Assembly (NCBI GenBank): GCA_041485385.1
Contig: JBGPJM010000006.1
Location: 1 to 54,304, forward strand
Length of the DNA: 54,304 nt
From: JBGPJM01 sp041485385
Lineage (GTDB): Bacteria; Planctomycetota; Phycisphaerae; Phycisphaerales; UBA1924
Direction of reading: 5' to 3'
Made by a program: the position numbers and the translations under genes. This document shows, piece by piece, positions 18,149 to 25,792 of this stretch (the first letter of the stretch is position 1; every line of letters starts with the position of its first letter). Under the pieces are notes generated by a model that ran no database searches, was not told the DNA's origin, and saw nothing but the letters and a program-made list of their open reading frames with translations.

Positions 18149-18460
18149 ATGACGCCACCCCCGCCCCAGCCCGCCGACTCCTCCTCCCCGCGATCGGTCC
18201 AGGCCCCGGGGACCACGATCGAGCGCGTCAAAACCGTGCTCCGGCGCGACCTCAAGCTCGGTCCGGATGTGACGATCGCCGACGACATGCCGCTGGCGGG
18301 TGGGGACTTCGACCTGGATTCGCTGGATATGCTGCTCCTTCTCACGAGCATCGAGAAGGAGTTCGGGGTGCGGATCACGGACGGCTCGGTTGGTCGCGAG
18401 GTGTTCGCGTCTGTGGCAACGCTGGGCGCGTTCATCGAGTCGATGCAGCCGCGGAGTTGA
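18149..18460 (+). CDS. Acyl carrier protein of polyene-type cluster
   Basis: The 103-residue product has a disordered Pro/Ser-rich N-terminus of about 20 residues and then a carrier domain. The phosphopantetheine site is Ser58 in 'DFDLDSLDMLLLL', followed by helix III 'IEKEFGVRIT'. It is the first gene of the compact run that continues to 31514, and its stop overlaps the next start (TTGA). In the proposed pathway it carries the hydroxybenzoyl starter and growing polyene chain. Only one carrier protein is seen here, whereas known aryl-polyene clusters often have two. Confidence 0.88.
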   Translation: MTPPPPQPADSSSPRSVQAPGTTIERVKTVLRRDLKLGPDVTIADDMPLAGGDFDLDSLDMLLLLTSIEKEFGVRITDGSVGREVFASVATLGAFIESMQPRS

Positions 18461-18924
18461 CGATCGTGGATGCCAGCAGAGAGCAGGGACCCGTCGGGCC
18501 GGCGGTGCTGGATCGCCTGCCGCACCGGCCGCCGTTCCGCTTCGTGACGGGCGTGCGTGAACTCGACGCGGGGCGAGCGGGGAGGGGGACATGGTCGATC
18601 ACCGGGGACGAATGGTTCCTGACCGGACACTTCCCGGCCGACCCGGTGGTGCCAGGGGTGCTGATCATCGAGGCGCTGGCGCAGCTGTCGGGGCTGGTGG
18701 GTCTGCACACGGGCGCGCCCGGAGGACCGTCAGGGGACGGGCGCGCCGGACGGCTTGTTCAGGCCGATGTGCGGTTCGACCGCGGGGTCGTGCCGCCGGC
18801 GGACATCGATCTGGTCTCGACGATGTCAAGGTCGATGCAGTCGCTGCGGCAGTTCGACGTGTCGGCGTGGACCGGCGGGGTGGTCGTCGCGAGGGGGTCG
18901 CTGGTGCTGGCCGAGGTCGGGTGA
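18457..18924 (+). CDS. FabZ-type 3-hydroxyacyl-ACP dehydratase
   Basis: The 155-residue hotdog-fold protein has the full FabZ active-site segment 'GHFPADPVVPGVLIIEALAQ', with catalytic His58 and Glu72, preceded by 'LPHRPPFRFV'. It would dehydrate 3-hydroxyacyl-ACP to the trans-2-enoyl product, creating conjugated double bonds if no enoyl reductase follows. The start is either TTG at 18457, overlapping the carrier-protein stop, or GTG at 18466; overlap is usual in this operon, so I chose the first. Its place beside the ACP and ketosynthase argues for a dedicated polyene role rather than housekeeping fatty-acid synthesis. Confidence 0.88.
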   Translation: MTIVDASREQGPVGPAVLDRLPHRPPFRFVTGVRELDAGRAGRGTWSITGDEWFLTGHFPADPVVPGVLIIEALAQLSGLVGLHTGAPGGPSGDGRAGRLVQADVRFDRGVVPPADIDLVSTMSRSMQSLRQFDVSAWTGGVVVARGSLVLAEVG

Positions 18925-18979
18925 CAATCGGCGCGTCGTGTGTGTTCGCGGCCCGGAGGCTCCCGCTGGGGAACCAACC

Positions 18980-19813
18980 ATGAGAATCACTCTCTGCCTG
19001 ACCTCCCTGGGGATGCTGCTGGCCCAGCCGCAGCCCTCGCCCCCCCCCTCCCCCACCCCCGCGACGACCCAGGCGGGCGCGACGGCGCCGGCAGAGGACC
19101 CCGCGTTCATCCGCCGGCTGGAGGCGATCGACGCCCGCGCGGCGGGGATCAACGACCTCACGGCCGAGTTCGAGCAGCGCCGGCACACGCCGCTGCTCAA
19201 GAGGCCGCTGGTCTCGTCGGGGCGAGTCCGCTTGAAGGGGACGACAATCCGCTGGGATACCCGTGCGCCCTCGAAGTCGGTGCTCGTCATCAACGCCGAG
19301 TCGCTGTGGATCTTCTACCCCCAGCAGCGCACGCTGGAGATCTACCCGATGGAGTCCGGCCTGGCCCGGCTCGCGGCGTCGCCGCTGCCGCGGCTGCAGG
19401 CCGTCCGCGACCAGTTCATCGTCCACGAGTGCAAGGTGTCGGAGCTAGACGGCGTGACGGCGGACAGCAAGGCGCCGGCGGTCGCCGTGCTCCTCGTGCC
19501 GCGGAGCGAAGAGCTGAAGAAATACGTCCGCGAAGTCCGGGTGCTGCTGGACGAACCAGCGGCCGAGGGACAGGCGATCGGGACGGAGGGGGGGGCGAAG
19601 GATCGGCAGGACCGGCCGTACGGCGTCGCCCGGCAGATCGAGGTCACCGACGGGGATGGGGACCGCACGGTCGTCGTCTTCAAGGAGATCCGGACGAACA
19701 CTGGGCTGAAGGATTCCGACCTGGAGTTGACGGTGCCCGAGGGAACGCGGGTGTCGCACCCGCTCGAGGGCGCGGGCACGAGGGACGGACCGGCCAGGAA
19801 AGACCGGAAGTGA
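18980..19813 (+). CDS. LolA-like outer-membrane lipoprotein carrier family protein
   Basis: The 277-residue product begins 'MRITLCLTSLGMLLAQ', a short signal peptide, then a Pro-rich linker. The body resembles the LolA fold: 'INDLTAEFEQRRHTPLLKRPL' followed by 'GRVRLKGTTIRWDT' and 'SLWIFYPQQRTLEIYPM'. LolA-like proteins occur in aryl-polyene clusters, where they are thought to help move the lipid-linked pigment across the periplasm. That role is inferred. The stop overlaps the GTG of the acyltransferase gene (GTGA). Confidence 0.78.
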   Translation: MRITLCLTSLGMLLAQPQPSPPPSPTPATTQAGATAPAEDPAFIRRLEAIDARAAGINDLTAEFEQRRHTPLLKRPLVSSGRVRLKGTTIRWDTRAPSKSVLVINAESLWIFYPQQRTLEIYPMESGLARLAASPLPRLQAVRDQFIVHECKVSELDGVTADSKAPAVAVLLVPRSEELKKYVREVRVLLDEPAAEGQAIGTEGGAKDRQDRPYGVARQIEVTDGDGDRTVVVFKEIRTNTGLKDSDLELTVPEGTRVSHPLEGAGTRDGPARKDRK

Positions 19814-20841
19814 TCGGCGAGCGCACCATCCCGGCGACCGCGCCGAGGGGGCAGGCCGGGCGCGCACGGAGCGGGGGCACACCGTCGCCCGTCGAGCGGG
19901 CGGCGCTGGCCCCGGGGTTGCGGATGCGGAGGGCCGCGGCGGAGTTCTGGCTGCGGGCGCTGATGCGGATGGCGCGGGACGCGCCGCGCCTGGCGGCGGC
20001 GGTGCGCGGGCCCATGGTGAGGGCGACGTGGTGGCTGTCGCCGGGAATCCGCGCGGGGACGCTCGCCAACGCGGCCCGCATCCTGCCGGCCAGCGCAGGG
20101 CCCGACGCCCGGGCGGCGCTGGGGCGACGGGTGGTGGCGAGCTTCTACGACTTCGTGTGCGACATGGGGCGAAACCGCCACCTCTCGGCCCAGGAGCTGG
20201 CGGACCGGGTCAGCACGATCGAGGGAGACGAGAACTTCGAGCGTGCGGCCTCGCAGGGCCGGGGAATGGTCATCGTCACGGCGCATATCGGCTCGTTCGA
20301 GACGGCCGTCGCGGCGCTCCGCCGGCGCGCGGAACGGATCCACGTAGTCTTCAAGCGCGACGAGCTGCCGGTGTTCGAGGCGATGCGGTCGGCGCAGCGG
20401 CGCAAGCTCGGGGTCATGGAGGCGCCGGTCGACGAGGGGTGGACCATGTGGCTCCGTCTGCGCAACGCCCTGCTGAACAACGACGTGGTCCTGATGCAGG
20501 GCGATCGCCTGCTCCCGGGCCAGAGCGGTGTCCGTGTGCCGTTCCTGGGCGGGCACATGGAGCTGCCGACGGGCCCGGCGAAGCTCGCGATCGCGGCGGG
20601 CTCGCCGCTGGTCCCGGTGTTCGCCGTCAGGACGGCGGGAAATGCCATCACAGTCATCGTGGATGAGCCGATTTTCATCGATCCGGAGGCGGGCGGCCGG
20701 CAACTGTATAGGGTGATGCTGCGACTCGCAGAGACCATCGGCCGGCAGATCGCGCGTCGACCGGAGCAGTGGCTCATGCTCCAACCGGCCTGGTGCGAGG
20801 ATCGGGCCCCCATGGACCTCTTGCCGGACGGCCAGCGATGA
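19810..20841 (+). CDS. LpxL/HtrB-type lipid acyltransferase
   Basis: The 343-residue protein matches the lysophospholipid/lipid A acyltransferase family. It shows the catalytic H-x4-E box 'TAHIGSFETAV', then 'HVVFKRDEL', 'LMQGDRLLPGQSGVRVPFLG' and 'PTGPAKLAIAAGSPLVPVF'. The family moves an acyl chain from ACP to a lipid acceptor at the inner face of the inner membrane. In aryl-polyene clusters the homologue is thought to attach the polyene to a glycerolipid. The GTG start overlaps the LolA-like stop, and its stop overlaps the ketosynthase ATG, so three genes are translationally coupled. The first ~50 residues are not part of the recognised domain. Confidence 0.85.
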   Translation: MIGERTIPATAPRGQAGRARSGGTPSPVERAALAPGLRMRRAAAEFWLRALMRMARDAPRLAAAVRGPMVRATWWLSPGIRAGTLANAARILPASAGPDARAALGRRVVASFYDFVCDMGRNRHLSAQELADRVSTIEGDENFERAASQGRGMVIVTAHIGSFETAVAALRRRAERIHVVFKRDELPVFEAMRSAQRRKLGVMEAPVDEGWTMWLRLRNALLNNDVVLMQGDRLLPGQSGVRVPFLGGHMELPTGPAKLAIAAGSPLVPVFAVRTAGNAITVIVDEPIFIDPEAGGRQLYRVMLRLAETIGRQIARRPEQWLMLQPAWCEDRAPMDLLPDGQR

Positions 20842-23267
20842 ACCAGCCGCACGCACAAGTCGTCATCACGGGCATGGGGCTCGTGACATGCCTGGGGTCC
20901 GATGCGCCGTCGACGTGGCGGGGCGTCGTGGAGCGCCGGAGCGGAATCGGACCGCTGACGGCGCTGGAGGCCGTCGCCGAGGGAACCAAGCCGGAGGATG
21001 TAAGGTGGCGCGGCTGCCAGGCGCCCGATCCGCCGGGGTCCCGGGGCGCGGAATGGCCGCGTGAAGCGAGGCTGCTGGGGCGGGCGCTCGACGAAGCCTG
21101 GCGCGAGGCGGACCTGGGCGAGAAACCGCCCTACCGGCCGGAGCGGTGCGGCTACGCGATCGGCACGACTCTGCACGGGATGCGCCAGGGCGGCGCCTAC
21201 CTCCGCACCGCCGACCCGCGCCACTTCGCGGACTTCCTTGCGGGGGCGACGCTCCGGCGCGCCACGCACGGCGCCTACCCGCGCGGACCGAGGCTCACCA
21301 CGTGCGCGGCGTGCTCATCGGGCCTCGGCAGCGTCGGCCTCGCGATGACGCTGTTGCGGGCGGGCGTGCTCGACCTGGTGCTGGCCGGAGGATACGACGC
21401 GATCAGCGAGTACGCCTACGCGGGCTTCAACAGCCTGCGGCTGATCGCCGCGGACCCTACCCGTCCGTTCTGCAGGGGGCGCGACGGCATGACGATCGGC
21501 GAGGGGTACGCGGTGGTGGTGCTGGAGCGCGCGGGCGATGCCGCGGCGCGCGGGGCGCTCCCCGTGGCGTGGGTGCGCGGCCTGGGCGAGTCCTCCGATT
21601 GCCATCACCTCACGCAGCCGCACCCCGAGGGGGACGGGGCGGTCCGGGCGATCCGGGCGGCGATGACCAGCGCCGGCGTCGGGCCCGACGAGATCGGCCT
21701 CATCTCGGCGCACGCCACGGGCACCCCCAACAACGATGTCGCGGAGGCGTCGGCCCTCCGCACGGCCTTCGGGGCTCGCCTCGAGCACGTCCCGGTGGTC
21801 GCGTTCAAGACCCACATCGGGCACGCGCTGGGCGGGGCGGGCGCGGCGGAACTGGTGCTGTCCGCCACCGCCCTGCGGGAACAGACCGTCCCGCCCACCG
21901 CCAACGTCGAACCCGGCGAGATCGAGTTTCCCTCGATCAGGCTGAACACCGGGCCCGCCCGACGCGAGCGGCTCGGCGCGGCCATGAGCCTGTCGCTGGG
22001 CTTCGGGGGTGCCAACTCCTGCGCCATCCTCGGGCCGGCGGTGGGGATGCCGGCGCCCAAGGAGCCTGCTCGCGACGCCCCGCTGCGCGAGGTGCTCGTC
22101 ACGGGCGTCGGCGTCGTGCTCCCCGGGGCGATCGGGAACGAGCAGTTGGCCTCGCTCCTGGCGGCGGAACCGGGCACGGGGCCACGGGCCGGGCCGATCG
22201 AGGAAGATTGCTACGCCCACCTGATCAACGCCCGGCGCATGCGCCGGATGAGCGACTACGTCAAGCTGACACTGGGCGCGACCGCGGTGGCGTTCGAGGA
22301 CGCCCGGATCGCCGACGCGCCCGCGTTCACCGACGGGTGCAGCGCCATCCTGGGCACGACGCACGGATCGGCCGGCTACTGCGAAGCGTACTACACGCAG
22401 ATCGTGAAGGAGGGGATGGCGGCGGCCAATCCGATGCTCTTCGCCGAGGGCGTGCCCAACGCCGCGGCGGCGCAGCTCAGCTTGATGCTCCAGGTCAAGG
22501 GGTTCTGCCAGACGATCGTGGGGACCCGCACGGCGGGGCTCGACGCGTTGTGGCTGGCGGCGCTGCGGATCGCGACCGGTGAGTGGGAGCGGGCGATCGT
22601 CAGCGCCGGCGAGGAACACAGCCCGCTGGTGAACCGCCTGTACAAGCACCTCGGTCTGCACGCCTCCGACGGGTCCGGTTCGCCCTTCCGTCCGGGGCGC
22701 GGATTCGTCACCGGGGCGGGCGCGGCGACGCTGATCCTGGAGAGCCGTGCGTCCTGCACGGCCAGGGGCGCTCGGCCCCGGGGGCAGATCCTGGCCGGCG
22801 CATCGCTCTCGACCGAGTGCCTGGCCGGACGCGAGGGCATCGACTGCGTCCGGCGCGGGCTGGAGGCGGTCGGCGGGCCGGACCAAGTCATGAGCTCGGC
22901 GAACGGGACGTGGATCGATCGTGTAGAGGCGATGGGCATCGCGGCCTCCCGGCGCAGAAGAGGCGCAGCGGTCGTTTCGAGCATCTACGGCCACATCGCG
23001 GAGACTTTCAGCGTCGGACCGTTGGCCGCAATCGCAGGCGCTTTGCTCGGCGCTCGCGCGGCAAGGGATGGCCACGGGGTGCTGCCGGCGCTTCGCTCGG
23101 ACTGGAACGGATACCGGAATCTCGCCGTGCCGGCACGGTCCGGAATGGCGGCAAGAGACGTCGGTGTCCTTTGCAGCGATTACACAGGGCTCTGTTCGGC
23201 GGTGAGTTTTCGGTATCTGAGAGAGCCGGATCGGGCGGTCGCTCCGCGCCGCCCGTCTCCCTCGTGA
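20838..23267 (+). CDS. Fused beta-ketoacyl synthase and chain-length-factor-like protein
   Basis: The 809-residue protein contains two ketosynthase folds in tandem. The first (about 1-405) is complete: Cys159 ('TTCAACSSGLGS'), His292 ('SAHATGTPNND') and His329 ('FKTHIGHALGGAGA'). The second (about 415-795) begins 'REVLVTGVGVVLPG' but is degenerate: the active Cys position reads Arg564 ('VGTRTAGLDAL') and the first His region reads 'SSANGTWIDRVEA'. This is the pattern of a KS-alpha/KS-beta (chain length factor) pair, here joined in one polypeptide. It would condense malonyl-ACP units and set polyene length. ATGA overlap couples it to the acyltransferase. Confidence 0.88.
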   Translation: MNQPHAQVVITGMGLVTCLGSDAPSTWRGVVERRSGIGPLTALEAVAEGTKPEDVRWRGCQAPDPPGSRGAEWPREARLLGRALDEAWREADLGEKPPYRPERCGYAIGTTLHGMRQGGAYLRTADPRHFADFLAGATLRRATHGAYPRGPRLTTCAACSSGLGSVGLAMTLLRAGVLDLVLAGGYDAISEYAYAGFNSLRLIAADPTRPFCRGRDGMTIGEGYAVVVLERAGDAAARGALPVAWVRGLGESSDCHHLTQPHPEGDGAVRAIRAAMTSAGVGPDEIGLISAHATGTPNNDVAEASALRTAFGARLEHVPVVAFKTHIGHALGGAGAAELVLSATALREQTVPPTANVEPGEIEFPSIRLNTGPARRERLGAAMSLSLGFGGANSCAILGPAVGMPAPKEPARDAPLREVLVTGVGVVLPGAIGNEQLASLLAAEPGTGPRAGPIEEDCYAHLINARRMRRMSDYVKLTLGATAVAFEDARIADAPAFTDGCSAILGTTHGSAGYCEAYYTQIVKEGMAAANPMLFAEGVPNAAAAQLSLMLQVKGFCQTIVGTRTAGLDALWLAALRIATGEWERAIVSAGEEHSPLVNRLYKHLGLHASDGSGSPFRPGRGFVTGAGAATLILESRASCTARGARPRGQILAGASLSTECLAGREGIDCVRRGLEAVGGPDQVMSSANGTWIDRVEAMGIAASRRRRGAAVVSSIYGHIAETFSVGPLAAIAGALLGARAARDGHGVLPALRSDWNGYRNLAVPARSGMAARDVGVLCSDYTGLCSAVSFRYLREPDRAVAPRRPSPS

Positions 23268-23320
23268 GAAGTCAGTACAATCTCGCTCGTTCTCCCCTTT
23301 CCTTGGGAGTCGTCGCACAA

Positions 23321-24424
23321 ATGGGTGCCGCGCCGGTTGCTTCAACATATTCCGCAACTGCGGCTGATCCGGTCGAGGTCGTCGCGCCGCAGATGCCCAG
23401 TTGGGTAGCCGAGCTGCTCATGGGATCGTCACACTCGGCTGCGCCCCAGGGAGTCACGGAAGCCGAGAACGGTGGTCGCCTGCCCAAGCTCTCGGTGTCG
23501 ACACAACCCCGAGGGAGCACGGCGCGCGCCGGCGGCACGAACGGGCATGCGCGGGCGATCGAAGGCCAGACCGCGGCTCCGGTGGCGGCAGGATCGATGG
23601 CGGTCGTGACCGACGTTATCGCAGGGGCGACCGCGCTAGGGCCCGGAGAACTGGAGCAAGCGGTACGGGACACGTACAAGCGGATCATCCTTCGCCTCCG
23701 AGCATCCGGCGCATCCCATCCGGTGCGGTTCTGGAACTTCATCCCGCGGATTCACGAGCGGCTCGGCGGCCGTAGCCGCTACATCGTTTTTAACGCCGGC
23801 CGGTTCGCCGCGCTGGCGGGCGCGAACGCCGACACCCCCGACGGATCGGGGAACGGCCGGTCCTTTCCTACGGCCTCGGGCGTCGGTTACGACGGCGAAG
23901 ACCTGGTCGTCCACTGCCTCGGCGCGACGCGCCCGGGGGAGCCGATCGAGAACCCCCGCCAGATCCCCGCCTACCGGTACTCGGCGCGGTTCGGGCTCCA
24001 CCCGCCGTGCTTTACCCGGGCCACCTCGCTCGCGATCGAGTCCGGGCGCCCGCCCGCCCTGCTGGTCGCGGGCACGGCGAGCGTCGTCGGCGAGGACTCT
24101 CGCCACCCGGGCGATCTCAACCGCCAACTCGAGGAGACCTTCGCGAACCTCGACGCCCTCCTCGGCGCGTGGCGGGCGAGAATCCCGGAGCACCTGCTCA
24201 ATGGCGGGCCGCCGGATCTGGCCAGCCTGCGTGCGTATTACGTCCGCGAAGGCGACCGTGAGGTCATCCTCGCTGCGATCCTGGCCCGATACCCCCGCAT
24301 CGGGGTCGTCGAGACGGTCCGGGCCGACATCTGCCGCCCGGAGCTGCTGGTCGAGATCGAGTGCACCATCGGAACCAGCGCCCTCGCAGCGTCCGGTGCG
24401 TCGCGCCATGGTCTGGGCGCGTGA
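23321..24424 (+). CDS. Chorismatase (FkbO/Hyg5/XanB2-type hydroxybenzoate synthase)
   Basis: The 367-residue product has a disordered N-terminus of about 105 residues and then the chorismatase domain: 'RFWNFIPRIHE' (136-146), 'FPTASGVGY', 'IENPRQIPAYRY' (209-220), 'GTASVVGEDSRHPGDLNRQL' (251-270) and 'CRPELLVEIE' (338-347), which should hold the catalytic Glu. The family cleaves chorismate to pyruvate and either a dihydrobenzoate diol or 3-/4-hydroxybenzoate. XanB2 supplies hydroxybenzoate for xanthomonadin in Xanthomonas. Beside an AMP ligase and ketosynthase it would supply the aryl starter. Which isomer is made cannot be settled by eye. A GGGAG lies 12 bases before the ATG. Confidence 0.85.
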   Translation: MGAAPVASTYSATAADPVEVVAPQMPSWVAELLMGSSHSAAPQGVTEAENGGRLPKLSVSTQPRGSTARAGGTNGHARAIEGQTAAPVAAGSMAVVTDVIAGATALGPGELEQAVRDTYKRIILRLRASGASHPVRFWNFIPRIHERLGGRSRYIVFNAGRFAALAGANADTPDGSGNGRSFPTASGVGYDGEDLVVHCLGATRPGEPIENPRQIPAYRYSARFGLHPPCFTRATSLAIESGRPPALLVAGTASVVGEDSRHPGDLNRQLEETFANLDALLGAWRARIPEHLLNGGPPDLASLRAYYVREGDREVILAAILARYPRIGVVETVRADICRPELLVEIECTIGTSALAASGASRHGLGA

Positions 24425-24442
24425 ACGGAAGGGAGGCCCTCA

Positions 24443-25792
24443 ATGGCGGTGCCGCAACAGATGTACGACGCCGTGGTGATCGGCGGTGGGCCCGCCGGCG
24501 CGACCACGGCGCTGGTCATGGCCCGGCAGGGGCTGAAGGTGGTGGTGCTCGAGCGCGCGCCCTTTCCGCGGTTCCACATCGGCGAGTCCTTCCTGCCGCG
24601 GAACATGCCCCTCATCGAGGAGCTGGGGCTGTCGCCGGCGCTCAGCCGCATCCCACACGTCCCCAAGTACGGCGCCGAGTTCGCCATGGGCGACGGGACG
24701 ACCTCGCGAAACTTCCGCTTCGACGAGGGCATACCCGTCGGCGCGACCTCCGCGGTCAACATCGAGCGTGCGCCCTTCGACGCGATGGTGCTCCAGGGCG
24801 CCAGGGACGCGGGCGCCGAGGTGATCGAAGGACCGGCGGCCACCGTCAAGGCCATCGTCGAACTGACCGACGGCCTCGTGCGCGTCGAGGCCGCCGGCGG
24901 CACGTTCACCGGCCAGTACCTCCTCGACGCCAGCGGGCAAGGGACCGTCGTGGGACGGCACCTCGGCACCCGGAAGGTGCTCCCTCGCCTCCAGAACGTC
25001 GCCTATTTCGGGCACTTCCGGGGCATCGACCGCCGGGAGGGACCCGAGGGCGGCTATATCACGATCATCATGTGCGCCGAGGCCTGGTTCTGGGTCATCC
25101 CCCTCGACGAAACGCGGACCAGCATCGGTATGGTGATGGACCCCAAGGCGGCAAAGGAGGTCAGCGCCCGCGGCGTCCCCCCCACCCAGATGCTCGCTTG
25201 GGGGATGCAGCGGTGCCCGTTCCTTCGCCGGCGCACCGGGCGGGCGGACTTCCCCGCCGGCGCGAACTACGTCACCGCCGATTTCAGCTACCGATGCGAT
25301 CCCTTCGCCGGCCCCGGCTACTTCCTTGTCGGCGATGCCGCAACGTTTGTCGATCCGATCTTCTCCACCGGGGTGTGCCTGGGCATGATGGGCGGGCGCC
25401 TGGCCGGCGACAGCGTCGTGTCCATCATCCGCGACGGCGCCGACCCGCAGCGCCTCCGCCGTCAATACATCAAGTACGTGAGGAGCAGCTCCTCGGTCTT
25501 CTTCCGGATGGTCTACGCCTACTACCAGCACTCGTTCCGCGAACTGTTCATGAGCGGCCACGGTCCGCTCGATGTCGCCGAGGCGGTGATCTCGACGCTG
25601 GCCGGGCACGTCTTCCCGCGCCCGGCCTTCGCCCTCCGCTGGCGCCTGCGGCTATTCGAACTCATGGTCCGCATGCAGCGGCACATGGAGCTCGCGCCGC
25701 GTCAGCCGGCGTTCTCGCTCCTGGCGCAGCCGGACCCGGCGCCCTTGTCGCCGGTGATCGTCGCGCGCCCGGACCTTGTCACGACCGGATGA
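24443..25792 (+). CDS. FAD-dependent halogenase-family oxidoreductase
   Basis: The 449-residue flavoprotein opens with the FAD dinucleotide motif 'VVIGGGPAGATTALVM' (14-19 GGGPAG) and continues with 'PFPRFHIGESFLP'. It has both marks of flavin-dependent halogenases: a Lys at the position of the catalytic lysine (Lys75, 'HVPKYGAEF') and the WxWxIP motif as 'WFWVIP' (215-220). 'GYFLVGDAATFVDPIFSTG' is the FAD-binding GD motif. It may halogenate the aryl ring of the polyene, as brominated xanthomonadins are known, or act as a hydroxylase; close non-halogenating relatives share these motifs. Its stop overlaps the ligase ATG. Confidence 0.82.
   Translation: MAVPQQMYDAVVIGGGPAGATTALVMARQGLKVVVLERAPFPRFHIGESFLPRNMPLIEELGLSPALSRIPHVPKYGAEFAMGDGTTSRNFRFDEGIPVGATSAVNIERAPFDAMVLQGARDAGAEVIEGPAATVKAIVELTDGLVRVEAAGGTFTGQYLLDASGQGTVVGRHLGTRKVLPRLQNVAYFGHFRGIDRREGPEGGYITIIMCAEAWFWVIPLDETRTSIGMVMDPKAAKEVSARGVPPTQMLAWGMQRCPFLRRRTGRADFPAGANYVTADFSYRCDPFAGPGYFLVGDAATFVDPIFSTGVCLGMMGGRLAGDSVVSIIRDGADPQRLRRQYIKYVRSSSSVFFRMVYAYYQHSFRELFMSGHGPLDVAEAVISTLAGHVFPRPAFALRWRLRLFELMVRMQRHMELAPRQPAFSLLAQPDPAPLSPVIVARPDLVTTG

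Noticed and set aside
18940..19809. Extended N-terminus of the acyltransferase frame
   Set aside because: This part overlaps the LolA-like gene in another frame; GTG at 19810 with a GTGA overlap is the better start.
21315..23357. 680-residue minus-strand frame across the KS/CLF gene
   Set aside because: The opposite strand holds an unmistakable ketosynthase; the antisense translation is low-complexity.
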